NCBI GenBank assembly: GCA_006386115.1
Contig: VFIW01000027.1
Span: forward strand, 372,001-436,000
Direction of reading: 5' to 3'
Length of the DNA: 64,000 nt
Origin: Globisporangium splendens
Lineage: Eukaryota > Oomycota > Peronosporomycetes > Pythiales > Pythiaceae
The notes under the pieces were generated by a model that did no database searches, was not told where the DNA came from, and was given only the letters and a program-made list of their open reading frames with translations. The first letter of the stretch is position 1, and each line of letters opens with the position of its first letter. The position numbers and the translations under genes are program-made. Below are positions 1 through 10,285 of the stretch, one piece after another.

Positions 1-1478
1 CGACGAGATTGTTTGACGGTGCAAGGATCCAGATCGTTTGCGTTTCTTCTCGAGTTGTTTGAGAAGTTTGGCCTTCGTTTGCACACCCGATGGGATCACC
101 GACGTCACGCATTGCAAGCAGAAGATTTCGGTGCACGGCGCCTGGGACTTTTTGCCGCCTGCGTGAGATCGGTGGTAATTGGCGCAGAAGATTGGCTTTT
201 TGACGCGGCAGGAACGGCACGTGCGTTGCCAGCATCCTCGGCATTGCCGCGGTGAATCCCAGAAAAACATCGATCGCGCACACACACCGCAGCGGTCTTT
301 TTCTGGCTTGCTCAACATTTGCGACATTATGGCGCCAGGCGCAGCGCTGAAGGAGTGGAGATGCATCGAAAGGTTCTTGGCTTGGCCGCTTTGCGCCGTG
401 TTCGCCATGGCGATAATGCTGTTAGCAAAGCACACATCGCCGAACATGGACGAGATACGGCCCTCGGGATTGAACTCGCCGTGCATGTACATGTTGACGA
501 GGTCGTTGTCCTGCTTCTTGAAGAGAATGGCAATGGAGATGTAGCCACGAACATAGTGACTCGCTTGATTCGCGATGGACCTGCTGCAGTCATCCGTCGC
601 GTCGATTGATTGAAGGACCATGTAGCCAAACTCATCCCCGAGATCGTCCTTGAAAGTGTCCATTTTCTATGGCATCATCAACAAGAATATACAAGGTCAG
701 TGCCAAATCACACACCTCTGCTTGAGCTTGTTAGCCCAAACACACACTGATTATGTCAGCGTTGTACCTTGAAGCAGAGCAAGTCTCGATTCTTGCACAA
801 GAAGAGACCTGGAGTCTTGAGCGCCGTCCACGTAATACCGGAGAACTGGAACGGTTCCTGCTCGTCTCCACATCGGTCGACGTGAAGCACGCCGGCGTCG
901 ATGAAATTGCTGCCCAGGAGCGTGTGCAGCACTTGGGCGTCCTTGGTCGTGTCAGCGTAGAGACCGTTCATGACGTCGTTGAGCGAGCCGTGGATCGTGC
1001 CGTTGGCCATCATCGTGCTGGTGCGCTGCTTCCTTCGCACGTGGCGGTATACACGCACATCGTTGGACTCCCGGATCAGTTTCCATTGACGATCCCGAGC
1101 TTCAAAGTTGTTGGACGACGGCGAGAAAGAGCCTGCTGCTGGGTTGGTGCTCACGCGCTGTTTCTTGGTGCCTCGCGCGATCGCGGCGCGTTCCCGTTCT
1201 TCGCGCAGGCGGAACATCTGCAGCGTGCAGTCGAGTCGCTTGTTGCAGACTTCATGGTATGCCTTGAGTTTAGCCGAGCTGATATCACTGCGACTGGCAC
1301 GGATCCGCAGCATGTTGTCCTCGGTCTTGATGAAGTACGACGCTTCCAGGTCGGTGTCGATTTCTGGATCGCGCTCGCGCGTGCGCACCGACGTTGCGGT
1401 CGACGCGGAGCGCGGCGCCGCTAGCATCGGGATCTCGTCACCAAAGTAGTTGGCATGAAGCACTGGTCCAAGTGTCAT
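1..1478 (-). CDS. START-domain protein with C-terminal FYVE-like zinc finger (two exons seen, 3' end cut by window edge)
   Basis: Exon 1 runs 1478-768 (237 codons), an intron 767-667 (GTACAA...CCATAG) follows, and exon 2 runs 666-1 in the same phase. The ATG at 1478 is the first true ATG; three codons of open frame before it begin with TTG. The join restores the run LLCFK/KMDTFKDD. The first ~130 residues are basic and polar. From about residue 110 the sequence resembles a START lipid-binding fold (RQWKLIRESNDVRVYRH, then VMNGLYADTT). After it comes a cysteine-rich finger with CGVCARS, CRGCWQRTC, CRSC and CLQC pairs, as in FYVE-related fingers. Oomycetes have large families of such START/FYVE proteins, thought to bind lipids or phosphoinositides at membranes; the ligand here is unknown. 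At least 459 residues are present and no stop is reached. Confidence 0.85.
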
Positions 1479-4400
1479 GCCGGACAAGTGACTGAATGGT
1501 CGAGTGAGTGGACACCGGAACGAGAAGAGGATATGAAGAGGTAATGGTGCAAGAAGGTATTTATAATAATGACGATCGCGTGTCTGCGTTCAAAGGATCG
1601 TGAGAACGAGCACAGAGGCGGCGAAGGAGACAAAGAGACGCGAGCGGACGTCGGAACGTAGACGCCGAAGAGCTTTGCTTCTCCTTGTGCCTTTCACACA
1701 CACGCAGCAAAGACGGTTGTGTGTTTGGACGGCGGGATTATGTATTGGAGTGGCGCCGAGCGCTCGCTCGCTCCCCTCAATTGATCCAAGGACGACACAG
1801 AAAAGAGGAGGAGGGCAAGTGGACGCATCTCCCTCGCATTCGTGTGTTTTTCTCCAATTTGGTGCGCTCTATTCTTCTTCTCGGCGGTTGTTCTTTCTGT
1901 CTCGTTTTTTGCGCGATGGGTGCGGTCAGTGCTTGTATCCGCTTCTCTCACTCAGAGCAGTACATTGGTTCAATGTACTGACGCCATATTTGGCAAAACG
2001 ATGCAGCGCACCCATTTGTGCTTGAATTTCACAAATAGGCAAGAGCCATATTTGCAAAAACGACGTGAAGCCATTTGCTTTTCAAGAACGCGGTGGACGA
2101 GCCACATCCTTTGAGCAGGTGCTCTGTCTCGCACTCGCGCGGCGCAATAAACTCTGTGGGAACCACAGTTTAGGGATTCTTGAGCGCTAGTAGTTAAACA
2201 GGATACCTTATCGCGCAGGAATTGCAGTATGTTTGAACATTCGATCGCCCCATATGAGGCACCGACAAGCGAGCGGTGGGTGTGTTTCTCATGACGGAGC
2301 CTGCGGTGCATTCACTACGCAATTACCGTAGGTAGCGCCGTCCACTCATTCCTGTGTGCGTCATGCGTGGCGCACTGCTGATCGCCCTGATTTATGGAGA
2401 CAGGACCGCAAGCCCACGCGAAAGCGAGCAAATATTTACAGGCAACAACAGTTCAGCAAAGGCGGCTGCCGAGTTTGTTTCCAGTGCCTTCATGCGATCC
2501 AGTCGCCAATAATCGGAAATGGCCGTTGGCAGCAGCAGCAACAACAGAAGATAATCATGAAGACGCGTCTGATTCGAAGTACCGTAGTGATGGGTGGGAC
2601 ACTGGGCACAGGCCAGGATTTGCTGGATACACCCCAACGGCGATTTGGATACGATTCGGACGATCCGATTCACTTCAGCATGCATGCATGACGCTCTCTT
2701 CCGTTTCATGTTGTTAGAGTCATAGAGACACGAGAGGTAGGCAAAGTCATACTGCTAGGCTGCGAGACTGCCATCTCTGTACGAAAAGACACAAGTGAGT
2801 CCAAACCGGTATCAACAGAAAAAAGTATCTTTTATTGCGAGGACGCTCATTATTGCATCTTCCCATGCTGCGAGTGCTCTCCGCTCCTCAGTTTGCATGC
2901 GTGTGCCAAATGGAAATTGAGACACAGGAAAGATTCCAGTCAGGCGGGAGAGAGAGAGAACGACTTCCGTTCTCAATCATCATCATCATCAATGCATCAA
3001 CAGAACAGAAGTGCTCATGCTCTCCTCTGGTCGATATTGTTAATTCTGCACTAGCCTCCCAACGGCAAACGGATCCATCCACCACACACTCGAGCGTAAC
3101 AGAGAAGGAGCCGTGCATCTGCGAAAAAAACAAAAGCAAAGCCACAAAACGCATCCTCTCCCCACCAAAGTCTCACTTGCATCGGATTTTGAAACGAAAA
3201 AGATAACCCATTTGAGAGTCCAACGTACTGAGATAAGTTGAACTTTCTGTTCTTTTGCACTTGGACACGCTTTGCCTGCAAAACACAACAGCGTTGACGA
3301 TGAATAAATACGCATCTTCTGTTTTGGTATCCTTGCATGTTTATTATTCGAGCGCACACAGAAGTCCAACGCGCATGGTTCCGTTGCTTTTTGTGAACAA
3401 TTATGCAAAATCGCCACGCGTGCGGCTATCACGCAAACCAGCACATTTCAACGAATTTGCGCAACGCACAACAACAAATTTTGACACCAGGTGCGATTGT
3501 GCAGTGATCCGGGCATTCCTCAACGAACATTGTACCTAGTGCTCTTGCACACAGCATTCTTAATTTTGCTTTTTATTCGTAAATGCATCATGCAGCTGCG
3601 TCTCTGGGTGCATGATTTGTTGTTGCCTTTCATGTTGCTGGTGATGCATTTGCTGAGTTTTAGATCTACCCAAGGCAACTAGACAAACACTCTTGAACAA
3701 ACCAAAGTGTTTGCTGCAAACATGCAATCCACATCATTTGCACGGTGGAGAGATCCCACCAAAAACATATCTTATGCACATGATTTGTGTGTTGTTGTTT
3801 TTCTCCCTGACCTCACGCACACGTGTATTGCTTTGCACCCTTTCACTGCAAATGGTTTGTGCTTGTTTGTGTCCACACGCAGTTGAAGTATGCTGCTCGC
3901 ATTGTGCAGTTGTCGTTGTTCAAATGGGTTTGTTGCCTTGTCTGTCTCTTGCGGCAGAGACGCATTTGCTTGCATGTTCCGTACTACCACAATTGAACAG
4001 TTGAGTAGAGCGAAGAGAACGAAAACACTCTACTGGTAGAGTAGATGTTTGTGTGCGTGTTCGTTCTCCCAACACTGGCGCCAGTGTGAGAAGCGTTCTC
4101 TATGGCACCAAGAGTAGAGTGCACTCTACGGCGGCTCTGCTCACGAAAAAAGCAGCATGTAGAGCAGCTCCGCTCTACCCGCAAACAGCTACAGTAGAGC
4201 AAGCATTACACACGCTTTCTGGACGCCGTCTCTGCCTTGCTAAGAAACTGCAAGATGCGTTTGCTGCAATAAACACTCGCAGCATGTCGTCAAGAAATGC
4301 TTGCGATTCGTCAGTCTGCATGTCCACACAAAACAATCAGGAACAGCTTGTTGTACAAGACGGAAGACGATCGACGAATTTCTTCAACCAAAAGTTGTTT

Positions 4401-4595
4401 GCGAAGCGTACTACCTACGGCAGAACGCCAGTAGAACGCCAATAGAACGGGTAGAGTGCCAGCAGACTCTCTCTCTCGTGTTCTTCCAGAAGAACAGCTG
4501 CCACATTTGCCCACTTGACGCTCTATTGATGATATCTTTGCTATGGCTGCTGGTGTCCACCCATTCTGTCTGTCCATACTCAGCCAGTGCACTGT
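1479..4595. other. Intergenic, no gene recognised
   Basis: No open frame here has a recognisable domain or plausible splice joins. It holds the promoter side of the START/FYVE gene, low-complexity purine and pyrimidine runs, and at 4000-4460 many short copies of GTAGAG/CTCTAC, some forming hairpins. A perfect 16-bp palindrome (ACACTGGC/GCCAGTGT) lies at 4072-4087. Confidence 0.5.
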
Positions 4596-5565
4596 TTAGA
4601 AGATCCACAGGAAGCGCTTGCGCGGCAACAGCTTCTTGAGCTCCTGCTTCTGCGCTTCGAGCGCGCGGATCTCGTCGTCCGCTTCGTCCACGTCGCGTCC
4701 GGCGTACTTGGACTCTTCCAGCGCCGCCTGCCGCACGCCGATCGCCTCAATATCGGCTTCGATCTGGGCTGGAGTCTTCTTCGCAGGCTTCGGTACGCTC
4801 TTCCAGCCCACACCAGGTCGCTGCTGTGGCACGACGCCACCCTGGGACGGGGACGCTCGGGTCGCTCGCAGTGTAGCACCAAAGTTCTCTTCCACGAGCA
4901 CGCCGCTGCTGCCGAGCGATTCGGGATCGGCGTCCTCGTCAAACGTGATGGACACGACGCGGTCGTTCGGTGTCGACGAGTGGCTCAGCGCGATCTTCTC
5001 GATCTCCTCTTCGTTCGCGTCGCCCTTGACCTGGAACCGCACGCGTTTGTTCGAACGCAGCACCGCCACCACCGTCATCGCTATACAAGCATACACATAC
5101 CAACAATTGCACGCAAGTCACCCATTTAGACAACTAGAGTCTTAACAAATAGGATGAACAGCTACGGATCCACGCACTTTCTTCCAGCAGCTCGCTCGTA
5201 GGCGTCACGGGTCCAATGTCGGTGCGCTCAGAGAGCTCCTTCGTGGACTCGTCGAGTGGGTAGTACTGGTGGATCGCCTGGATCAGGTCCGGGTATCGGT
5301 CGTTGAAGTGGTTGTAGAACTCATCGTCGGTCTTGAGGTTGTGCACGAACACGGCGCCGATTGCGCTGGGGATGCCGAACATGATCGCCGTCGTGTACAC
5401 GAAGTAGCGCTTGAACGGCGGTCCCGTGGACGCACTAGCGGACGTGGATGAGGACGCCGTAGAGAACTGCTGCTGCTGCTGCGAGCGAGGACCACGCATC
5501 CCATTGGACTGCGGGCGACGCGCCATGCGCCGCGCGGCGCCGACGATGCTGCGCACCATTTTCAT
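4596..5565 (-). CDS. Small one-TM protein with basic N-terminus, likely mitochondrial (two exons)
   Basis: Exon 1 runs 5565-5178, the intron 5177-5081 begins GTGCGT and ends TATAG, and exon 2 runs 5080-4596. The join gives ...LLEE-T-MTVVAVLRSNKRVRF and keeps one frame to the stop, about 290 aa. The start is ATG 5565 (MKMVRS); a second ATG two codons later is equally possible. The N-terminus is rich in Arg and lacks acidic residues up to residue ~45 (VRSIVGAARRMARR), like a mitochondrial presequence. One hydrophobic segment follows (FVYTTAIMFGIPSAIGAVFV). The rest is hydrophilic, with a helical, charged C-terminus (EIRALEAQKQELKKLL). I do not recognise a family. It is divergently transcribed from the 43-aa microprotein gene 180 bp away. 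Confidence 0.7.
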
Positions 5566-5611
5566 TTTCTTGCTCGTCTTTTTTGATACAGGAGCTCCAC
5601 ACACTCAATAG

Positions 5612-5656
5612 AACGTTGGTTTGATACACTCAGCAACATTCAATCAAACCAACGTT
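5612..5656. promoter_or_regulatory. Inverted repeat in a bidirectional promoter
   Basis: AACGTTGGTTTGAT at 5612-5625 is repeated exactly inverted at 5643-5656, a 14-bp stem with a 17-nt loop. It lies midway in the 180 bp between two divergent start codons (5565 minus, 5745 plus), so a shared operator or dimeric factor site is plausible. This is inferred from position only. Confidence 0.5.
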
Positions 5657-5744
5657 TGATTGATCACAATTGCCGTTTAGAAGTACTCGCTTCCGGTACT
5701 GTAGTGCGAGAGATGACACCCCCATTTGCAGAGCATAATCGAAG

Positions 5745-5876
5745 ATGGCGGAGATCTCGTACTTCTCTGGCGCGTACGTGAGCGGCTTCGTGATCCTGCT
5801 CGCGGGCGTGATCTTGCCGATGGTGTACATGGTGGTGCAGAACCGCAAGGCCTTCAAGTCCCTGCGACGCGATTAG
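5745..5876 (+). CDS. 43-aa single-pass membrane microprotein
   Basis: An uninterrupted ATG-to-TAG frame encodes 43 residues, too short for usual gene callers. It begins MAEISYFSGAYVSG, has one strongly hydrophobic helix (FVILLAGVILPMVYMVV) and ends in a basic tail (QNRKAFKSLRRD). The positive tail after the helix predicts the C-terminus on the cytosolic or matrix side. It could be a small subunit of an organelle or ER membrane complex, but no family is recognised. GC-rich third positions (GTG, CTC, GGC, CTG) match neighbouring real genes, which supports coding. It shares a 180-bp promoter with the divergent one-TM protein gene. Confidence 0.6.
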   Translation: MAEISYFSGAYVSGFVILLAGVILPMVYMVVQNRKAFKSLRRD

Positions 5877-6257
5877 GATCTGCTGCGTACTACAAGCCGC
5901 GGAAAGGGGAAGGAAACGCAGTACAACACGACACGCATCCAGACAAGACAGACAAGGCGTGACTGAGAAGAAGGAGCACGCAGAGCGAGCGATTGTGCAG
6001 ATTGAAGAACAGCAGAAGGATATGAGGAAGCGGCGGCAAAGCCATGCGGCATGCATGCACATACCACGTGTTGAGAGAAACCCAAGAGATTCCACGACCA
6101 AGAAGGACGGTTGATGGCGATGGCAAGAGAAGCGTTTGTGTATAAATTAAACGAGTTGATTGTTCCTTCAACACGTGCGCCCTGCGCTGTTTGTGCATGC
6201 CATGGGTGGAGGGATTGATTGCCTCTGGGTCTTTCTTATCGTATGCTCTATTTTACT

Positions 6258-7348
6258 TTACGCTTTGCCCTTGACAATGGCGTTTGCGCCGTCGCCTCCA
6301 GGACGCTGCGTGAACTTTTCGCACCGAATGCGCTCGAGGTTCTGCTGCTGCTGGAGCTCCGCTTTCACGTTCTGGTACCGCTGCAGTAATCTGCAAGTAT
6401 ATGTAAACCAGCGGCAACAAGCGCAAATGAGTTTTAGTTTATGTGATATCATCATGTACATGTGGTTGATATGGCTGCCAGCCTACCTCTCGAGGTCCAC
6501 CTGGCGCTGCTTCTTTTGCTCTTCTCGACCGGACTGGATGCGCTTGAGGAGCGCGTCGAGGTCCTGCTTCTGCCGCTGCTTGAACGTCAACTCGCGCTGA
6601 AACATCTCCTGCTGCTTCAGGTTGCGCCATTTCTCTAGTTCTCACGCTTCCTGCGCATTTATATAAACAAGTGCATGAATAAACAACGCAAGCAAGCCAA
6701 AGGTGACAAATGAAACGAACCAGTGCGTCGGATTTGAGCTTGATCTTGTGCGCCTCGGCGTAGCTGAACGTGCAATATGGATACGTGACGTGTCAATGGA
6801 TGAATACAAGTCGAAATACGCACACAAATACACAAATAACACACTCTTTTTGCCGCGCCAGGTGCTCTTCGATGCGGCGCAAGTTGAGCAGATCCTTGGA
6901 GAACTTTGGCTTTTGCTGCTTCTCGAGTTGCTTTTGCTGGAAATCGAGCAGCTCGGTCTTGTGTTTCTCCTGCAAAAAGTGTAACAATTCGTCAGTAGAA
7001 CGATGGTAGAGCGATGGTAGAGCGATGGTAGAACGATCGTAGACGTACTCGCATGGCGACAACGAGCTCCTCGACGTTGCGCTCGTATTCCTCCATCTTG
7101 CGGTCCCGGACGTGGTTGAACTGCTGGAACTCGAGCATGTGCGCTTCCTCGACGCCGAGGCGCTCGGCGATCTGGCGCGACCGCATCGCCTCCTTGCGCC
7201 GGTTCTCGTGCACCTTGAGCTCCTCCAACCGGTTCTTGGCGATCTCGGCGTCGACGCACTTGCCCTGCCGCTCGCAGTTCTTCCGGTGCTCCTCCAGGAT
7301 GAGCAAAAAGCCGCTCACAGCCGAGTCTTCCGCATTTATCTCCGCCAT
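6258..7348 (-). pseudogene. Coiled-coil protein gene of five exons with an in-frame TGA in exon 4
   Basis: Exons are 7348-7049, 6969-6845, 6763-6721, 6650-6487 and 6390-6258. All introns are GT-AG, 69-96 bp, and the phases fit throughout. The 254-codon product starts MAEINAEDSAVSGFLLILEE and is almost wholly helical and charged, with blocks such as KPKFSKDLLNLRRIEEHL and QQEMFQRELTFKQRQK. It resembles conserved cilium/flagellum-type coiled-coil proteins, but I cannot name the family. In exon 4 the second codon after GAA is GCG, then TGA (6644-6642), then GAA CTA GAG AAA TGG. A tryptophan codon is the simplest ancestor. Everything after the stop is still well preserved, so the lesion is very recent, a sequencing error, or bypassed by splicing or read-through. 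Intron 1 carries a small GATGGTAGAGC repeat. Confidence 0.7.
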
Positions 7349-7798
7349 CTCGTATATGTCGCTCGCTTGACGCGGCTGTTGTCTTGGAGGTTGCTATCTC
7401 CTTATTGCGCGATGTGAGAGGAGAAGCATGTGCATTTAGATGCCTTCATGGACGGAAATAGGTGCAGCAAGAGGCTCTATAATTAGCGTTAGCGCGTGCG
7501 AGGCATGGATGCCAATGCGCTCAAACCCCAGTTGATGCTCCTTGTTGAAGCTCCATTTAGCCATCATCATCGCACGTAGAGCGACACACACGCACTATCC
7601 ATTTACAACCGAACAACAGCCACGCACGGCAGCGCATAATCATTTCTCAGAAAGTGCGTTTGTGAGATATCTTTTTATCTGTATAAATGTGTTGTCGTCT
7701 GCTCCGTGAATTGAGGAAACAGCTCTCGCTGTTTGCATTCATCCAGATGAGCTGGCTAATATGCTTGTTGTTGTGTAGTTTTCCTATGCCTGCTTGCT

Positions 7799-8403
7799 TT
7801 ATGGCAGCTTCTTCTCCATGACGGCGTTGCCGCTTGGGTCTCGGCCGTGGATCTCAATGTGTTGCACCTTCGGGAGACCCCAGGACGTCGTCGAGTACAC
7901 GAACACGCGCTCCACGACGCAGTTCTCCTTGCCGTCGATCGTGCCGCGCGCCACGACCTTGCCGTCCTCCACCGACAGGTAGAACGTGCGGTCCTTCAAC
8001 GACGTCAGCGTCACCTATTCATACGCATTCGACAAACAAAAACAAAATGAGCCCCCACGCGTTCCCACATCACAATTATACAAATAGACAAATAGAAACA
8101 TAAATCAAAACGCACCTCGAAGACGCCGGGCTTGCCGGGCACGGGCTTGACGGTGGCGCCGTAAGCCGAGTTGCGCTCGATCATGTTGAGCTCCTCGCGC
8201 GGGTGGCCGTCGTTCTCGAACATGACCCAGTAGACGTCGAGCGGCTCCGTCGCGTGCAGCGTGCCGTCGGCCTGCAGCTTGCCCGAGTACACGACCACAT
8301 TCTTGTTCTTGTTGCGGTAGATCACAAACGCCACGTTCTTGTCGTGCTTGTCCTGGATCAGCGGCACCGGGTTGTTTTCCACCTTGGAGAAGTCCGTCGA
8401 CAT
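7799..8403 (-). CDS. DUF4833 domain protein (two exons)
   Basis: Exon 1 runs 8403-8116, the intron 8115-8015 begins GTGCGT and ends AATAG, and exon 2 runs 8014-7799. The product is 167 aa with a well-defined ATG (MSTDFSKVENNPVPL). The whole chain matches the DUF4833 pattern: NVVVYSGKLQADGTL, DVYWVMFENDG, EELNMIERNSAYG, then alternating beta strands to the C-terminus. The family is small and of unknown biochemical function. There is no signal peptide or membrane helix, so it is probably cytosolic. An initiator-like element lies just upstream at 8457-8471. The gene looks intact, with strong GC3 codon use. Confidence 0.85.
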
Positions 8404-8456
8404 GGCTGCGGTTATATGTGTGTGTGTGTGTCGAGTTGCTTGTGTGCTGGGAGTTG

Positions 8457-8471
8457 CAAATTTGCAAGTGA
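8457..8471 (-). promoter_or_regulatory. Oomycete-type initiator/FPR element of the DUF4833 gene
   Basis: On the minus strand TCACTTGCAAATTTG lies 54 bp before the ATG at 8403. It resembles the known oomycete core promoter (Inr YCAYTYY followed by a CAWTTT flanking region). Assignment is by motif and position only. Confidence 0.5.
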
Positions 8472-9222
8472 TCCGCGACAACGAGGAGGGGGAGGAAGTT
8501 GCGATGCTGTACTTCAAATACAAGCCTACAAGCTGCTCTCCAAGAAAAAGATCAGCTTGCCTACGTAGTGCGTGCGCTGCCTGCTGTGTGCTTGTGTGCT
8601 CGTTGCTGTTTGCTGACAAGAACAGCACGGAAATAGAGCGGGGAAGGTCAACACACAGGGAGTTTGTATGAGAGCTGCACGTGTCGCGTCGGTTTTGGGC
8701 TGCACTTTTGCTCTGCAACTCGCATCCGAATTTACACTAACCCAACCCTATGCGCAACAGAACCAAAAAAGCTCAGACGCAAACTTCACTTTGGTAAAAA
8801 CTCTGTGCAAGTCAAAAAAATACCGGTATTGTGCAGTCTTTTTACGACTCTTTCATTTTATGCACATCGCATCAGACGATGACTCAGAATGGCTGAATCG
8901 GAAAGTTTAGACTCAGATAGCAATTTATGCTCTTGGATAGGCTCACTGGTGTGATAATCCACCCTATTATTATGGAGCTCGAACATCTGACGAAGCGATC
9001 CGAACTATTCACAGTAAAGACACCGTTCTACTTCACACCACGCACGCACGAAAGCCCAACCCTCTACTTTAACCGCCACAAACGCTACGATCATATACTA
9101 CACTTGTTTAAAGTCCATCTGGCATCTCAATGGCAGCACAATCCGCCGAATCATGCTCGAATTCGGATCTTAAAATGACTTTCAACACTGTGATGACAGA
9201 CTAGAGCTTCATCTCCACAGTT

Positions 9223-9253
<31 letters not shown>

Positions 9254-10285
9254 GCGATAGCAGCAAACTGTGCACCTTCCATCGCTCCATTGTGAGACTC
9301 GATTTAACAAGTGGATACTCTTCCGTACTCGGAGGCACTTCTAAAAAGCCAGAGCACCAAGTTTGAATGATACATAAAATCGAACGCTTTCTATTTTTCG
9401 TGGCGCTGCTGCTTGAGCGATCGGGTGGGTGACTGTCGTGTCGTGCCGCATGATTGCCGTAATTCGCTGAACAGCGTGAGTGATGGGCAGAGTGCACCCA
9501 CAGCACCACAGAAGGGCAATCAACACTTTTCAGAGCTTGGGTTGTAAACTTCGAGGGCAAAGCAAACAGCAACCTATGACACACATACACAAAACCCAGG
9601 CCACTTGGCTCAGGCACGGAATTCGCAAGCACGTAAATAGATCTTACTAGTATATGTACTGGTGTGCGTGCATGACGCAAATCAGGGACGTCTTATAGAG
9701 TGAGCATTCCACATTGAGGACGTGGGTACACTTTCAGGGGGAGGAGCGCAACCATCGATCTAGACGGCGCAGGGCGGACTGACTTCCTCGTACACCACCC
9801 CACCGCTTTCTGTCAAATCACGTGCGACTTGCTCTCCGACTTTATATCAAAACACGGTGTAAACCCTCTTCATGTTTATACAATTCTGATTTGGTTCCAC
9901 CGTGTTTTGCGTCCTCACGACCATAGTTCACCTGATTCTGGTGAATTAGAAGGAGATGGGAGCTCCCCGTCGTGCTCAGCGTCTGTCACTGCACAATGAG
10001 CCTATGGAAGTCTCAATGCTGAAGCAGCGCGCGCGGGGCGTTTCGAGGGGCAGAGTGCGATGCAGCATCCCGTCACAACCGAAAATACCACCACAGAGGA
10101 GACCACTGTGTGCTCCTGTATCCCCATATAAACGCCTACACACAACGCCACAGCCACGCGAGTCTCTCTCTCCTAGGGACAGCCTTTCCAGTCCATTTAC
10201 GTCACTCTCGATACGAAACAAGCGCTTCGTTCGCGCCGATCAATACGCTTTTGTGTGCGAATAAGAGCGACTGACAGTGGCTGTG
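8472..10285. other. Intergenic, no gene recognised; (TC)13 microsatellite at 9227-9253
   Basis: No conserved reading frame was found. The stretch includes the promoters of the DUF4833 gene and of kinase 1. A dinucleotide TC repeat of about 27 bp follows a run of seven T at 9221. Confidence 0.5.

Noticed and set aside
2835..3444. Overlapping frames of 88-134 codons
   Set aside because: Low complexity, no splice-compatible extension, no recognisable motif.
4000..4460. CRISPR-like array of GTAGAG/CTCTAC words
   Set aside because: Spacing is irregular and units are only 6-8 bases; this is simple-sequence clustering in a eukaryotic genome.
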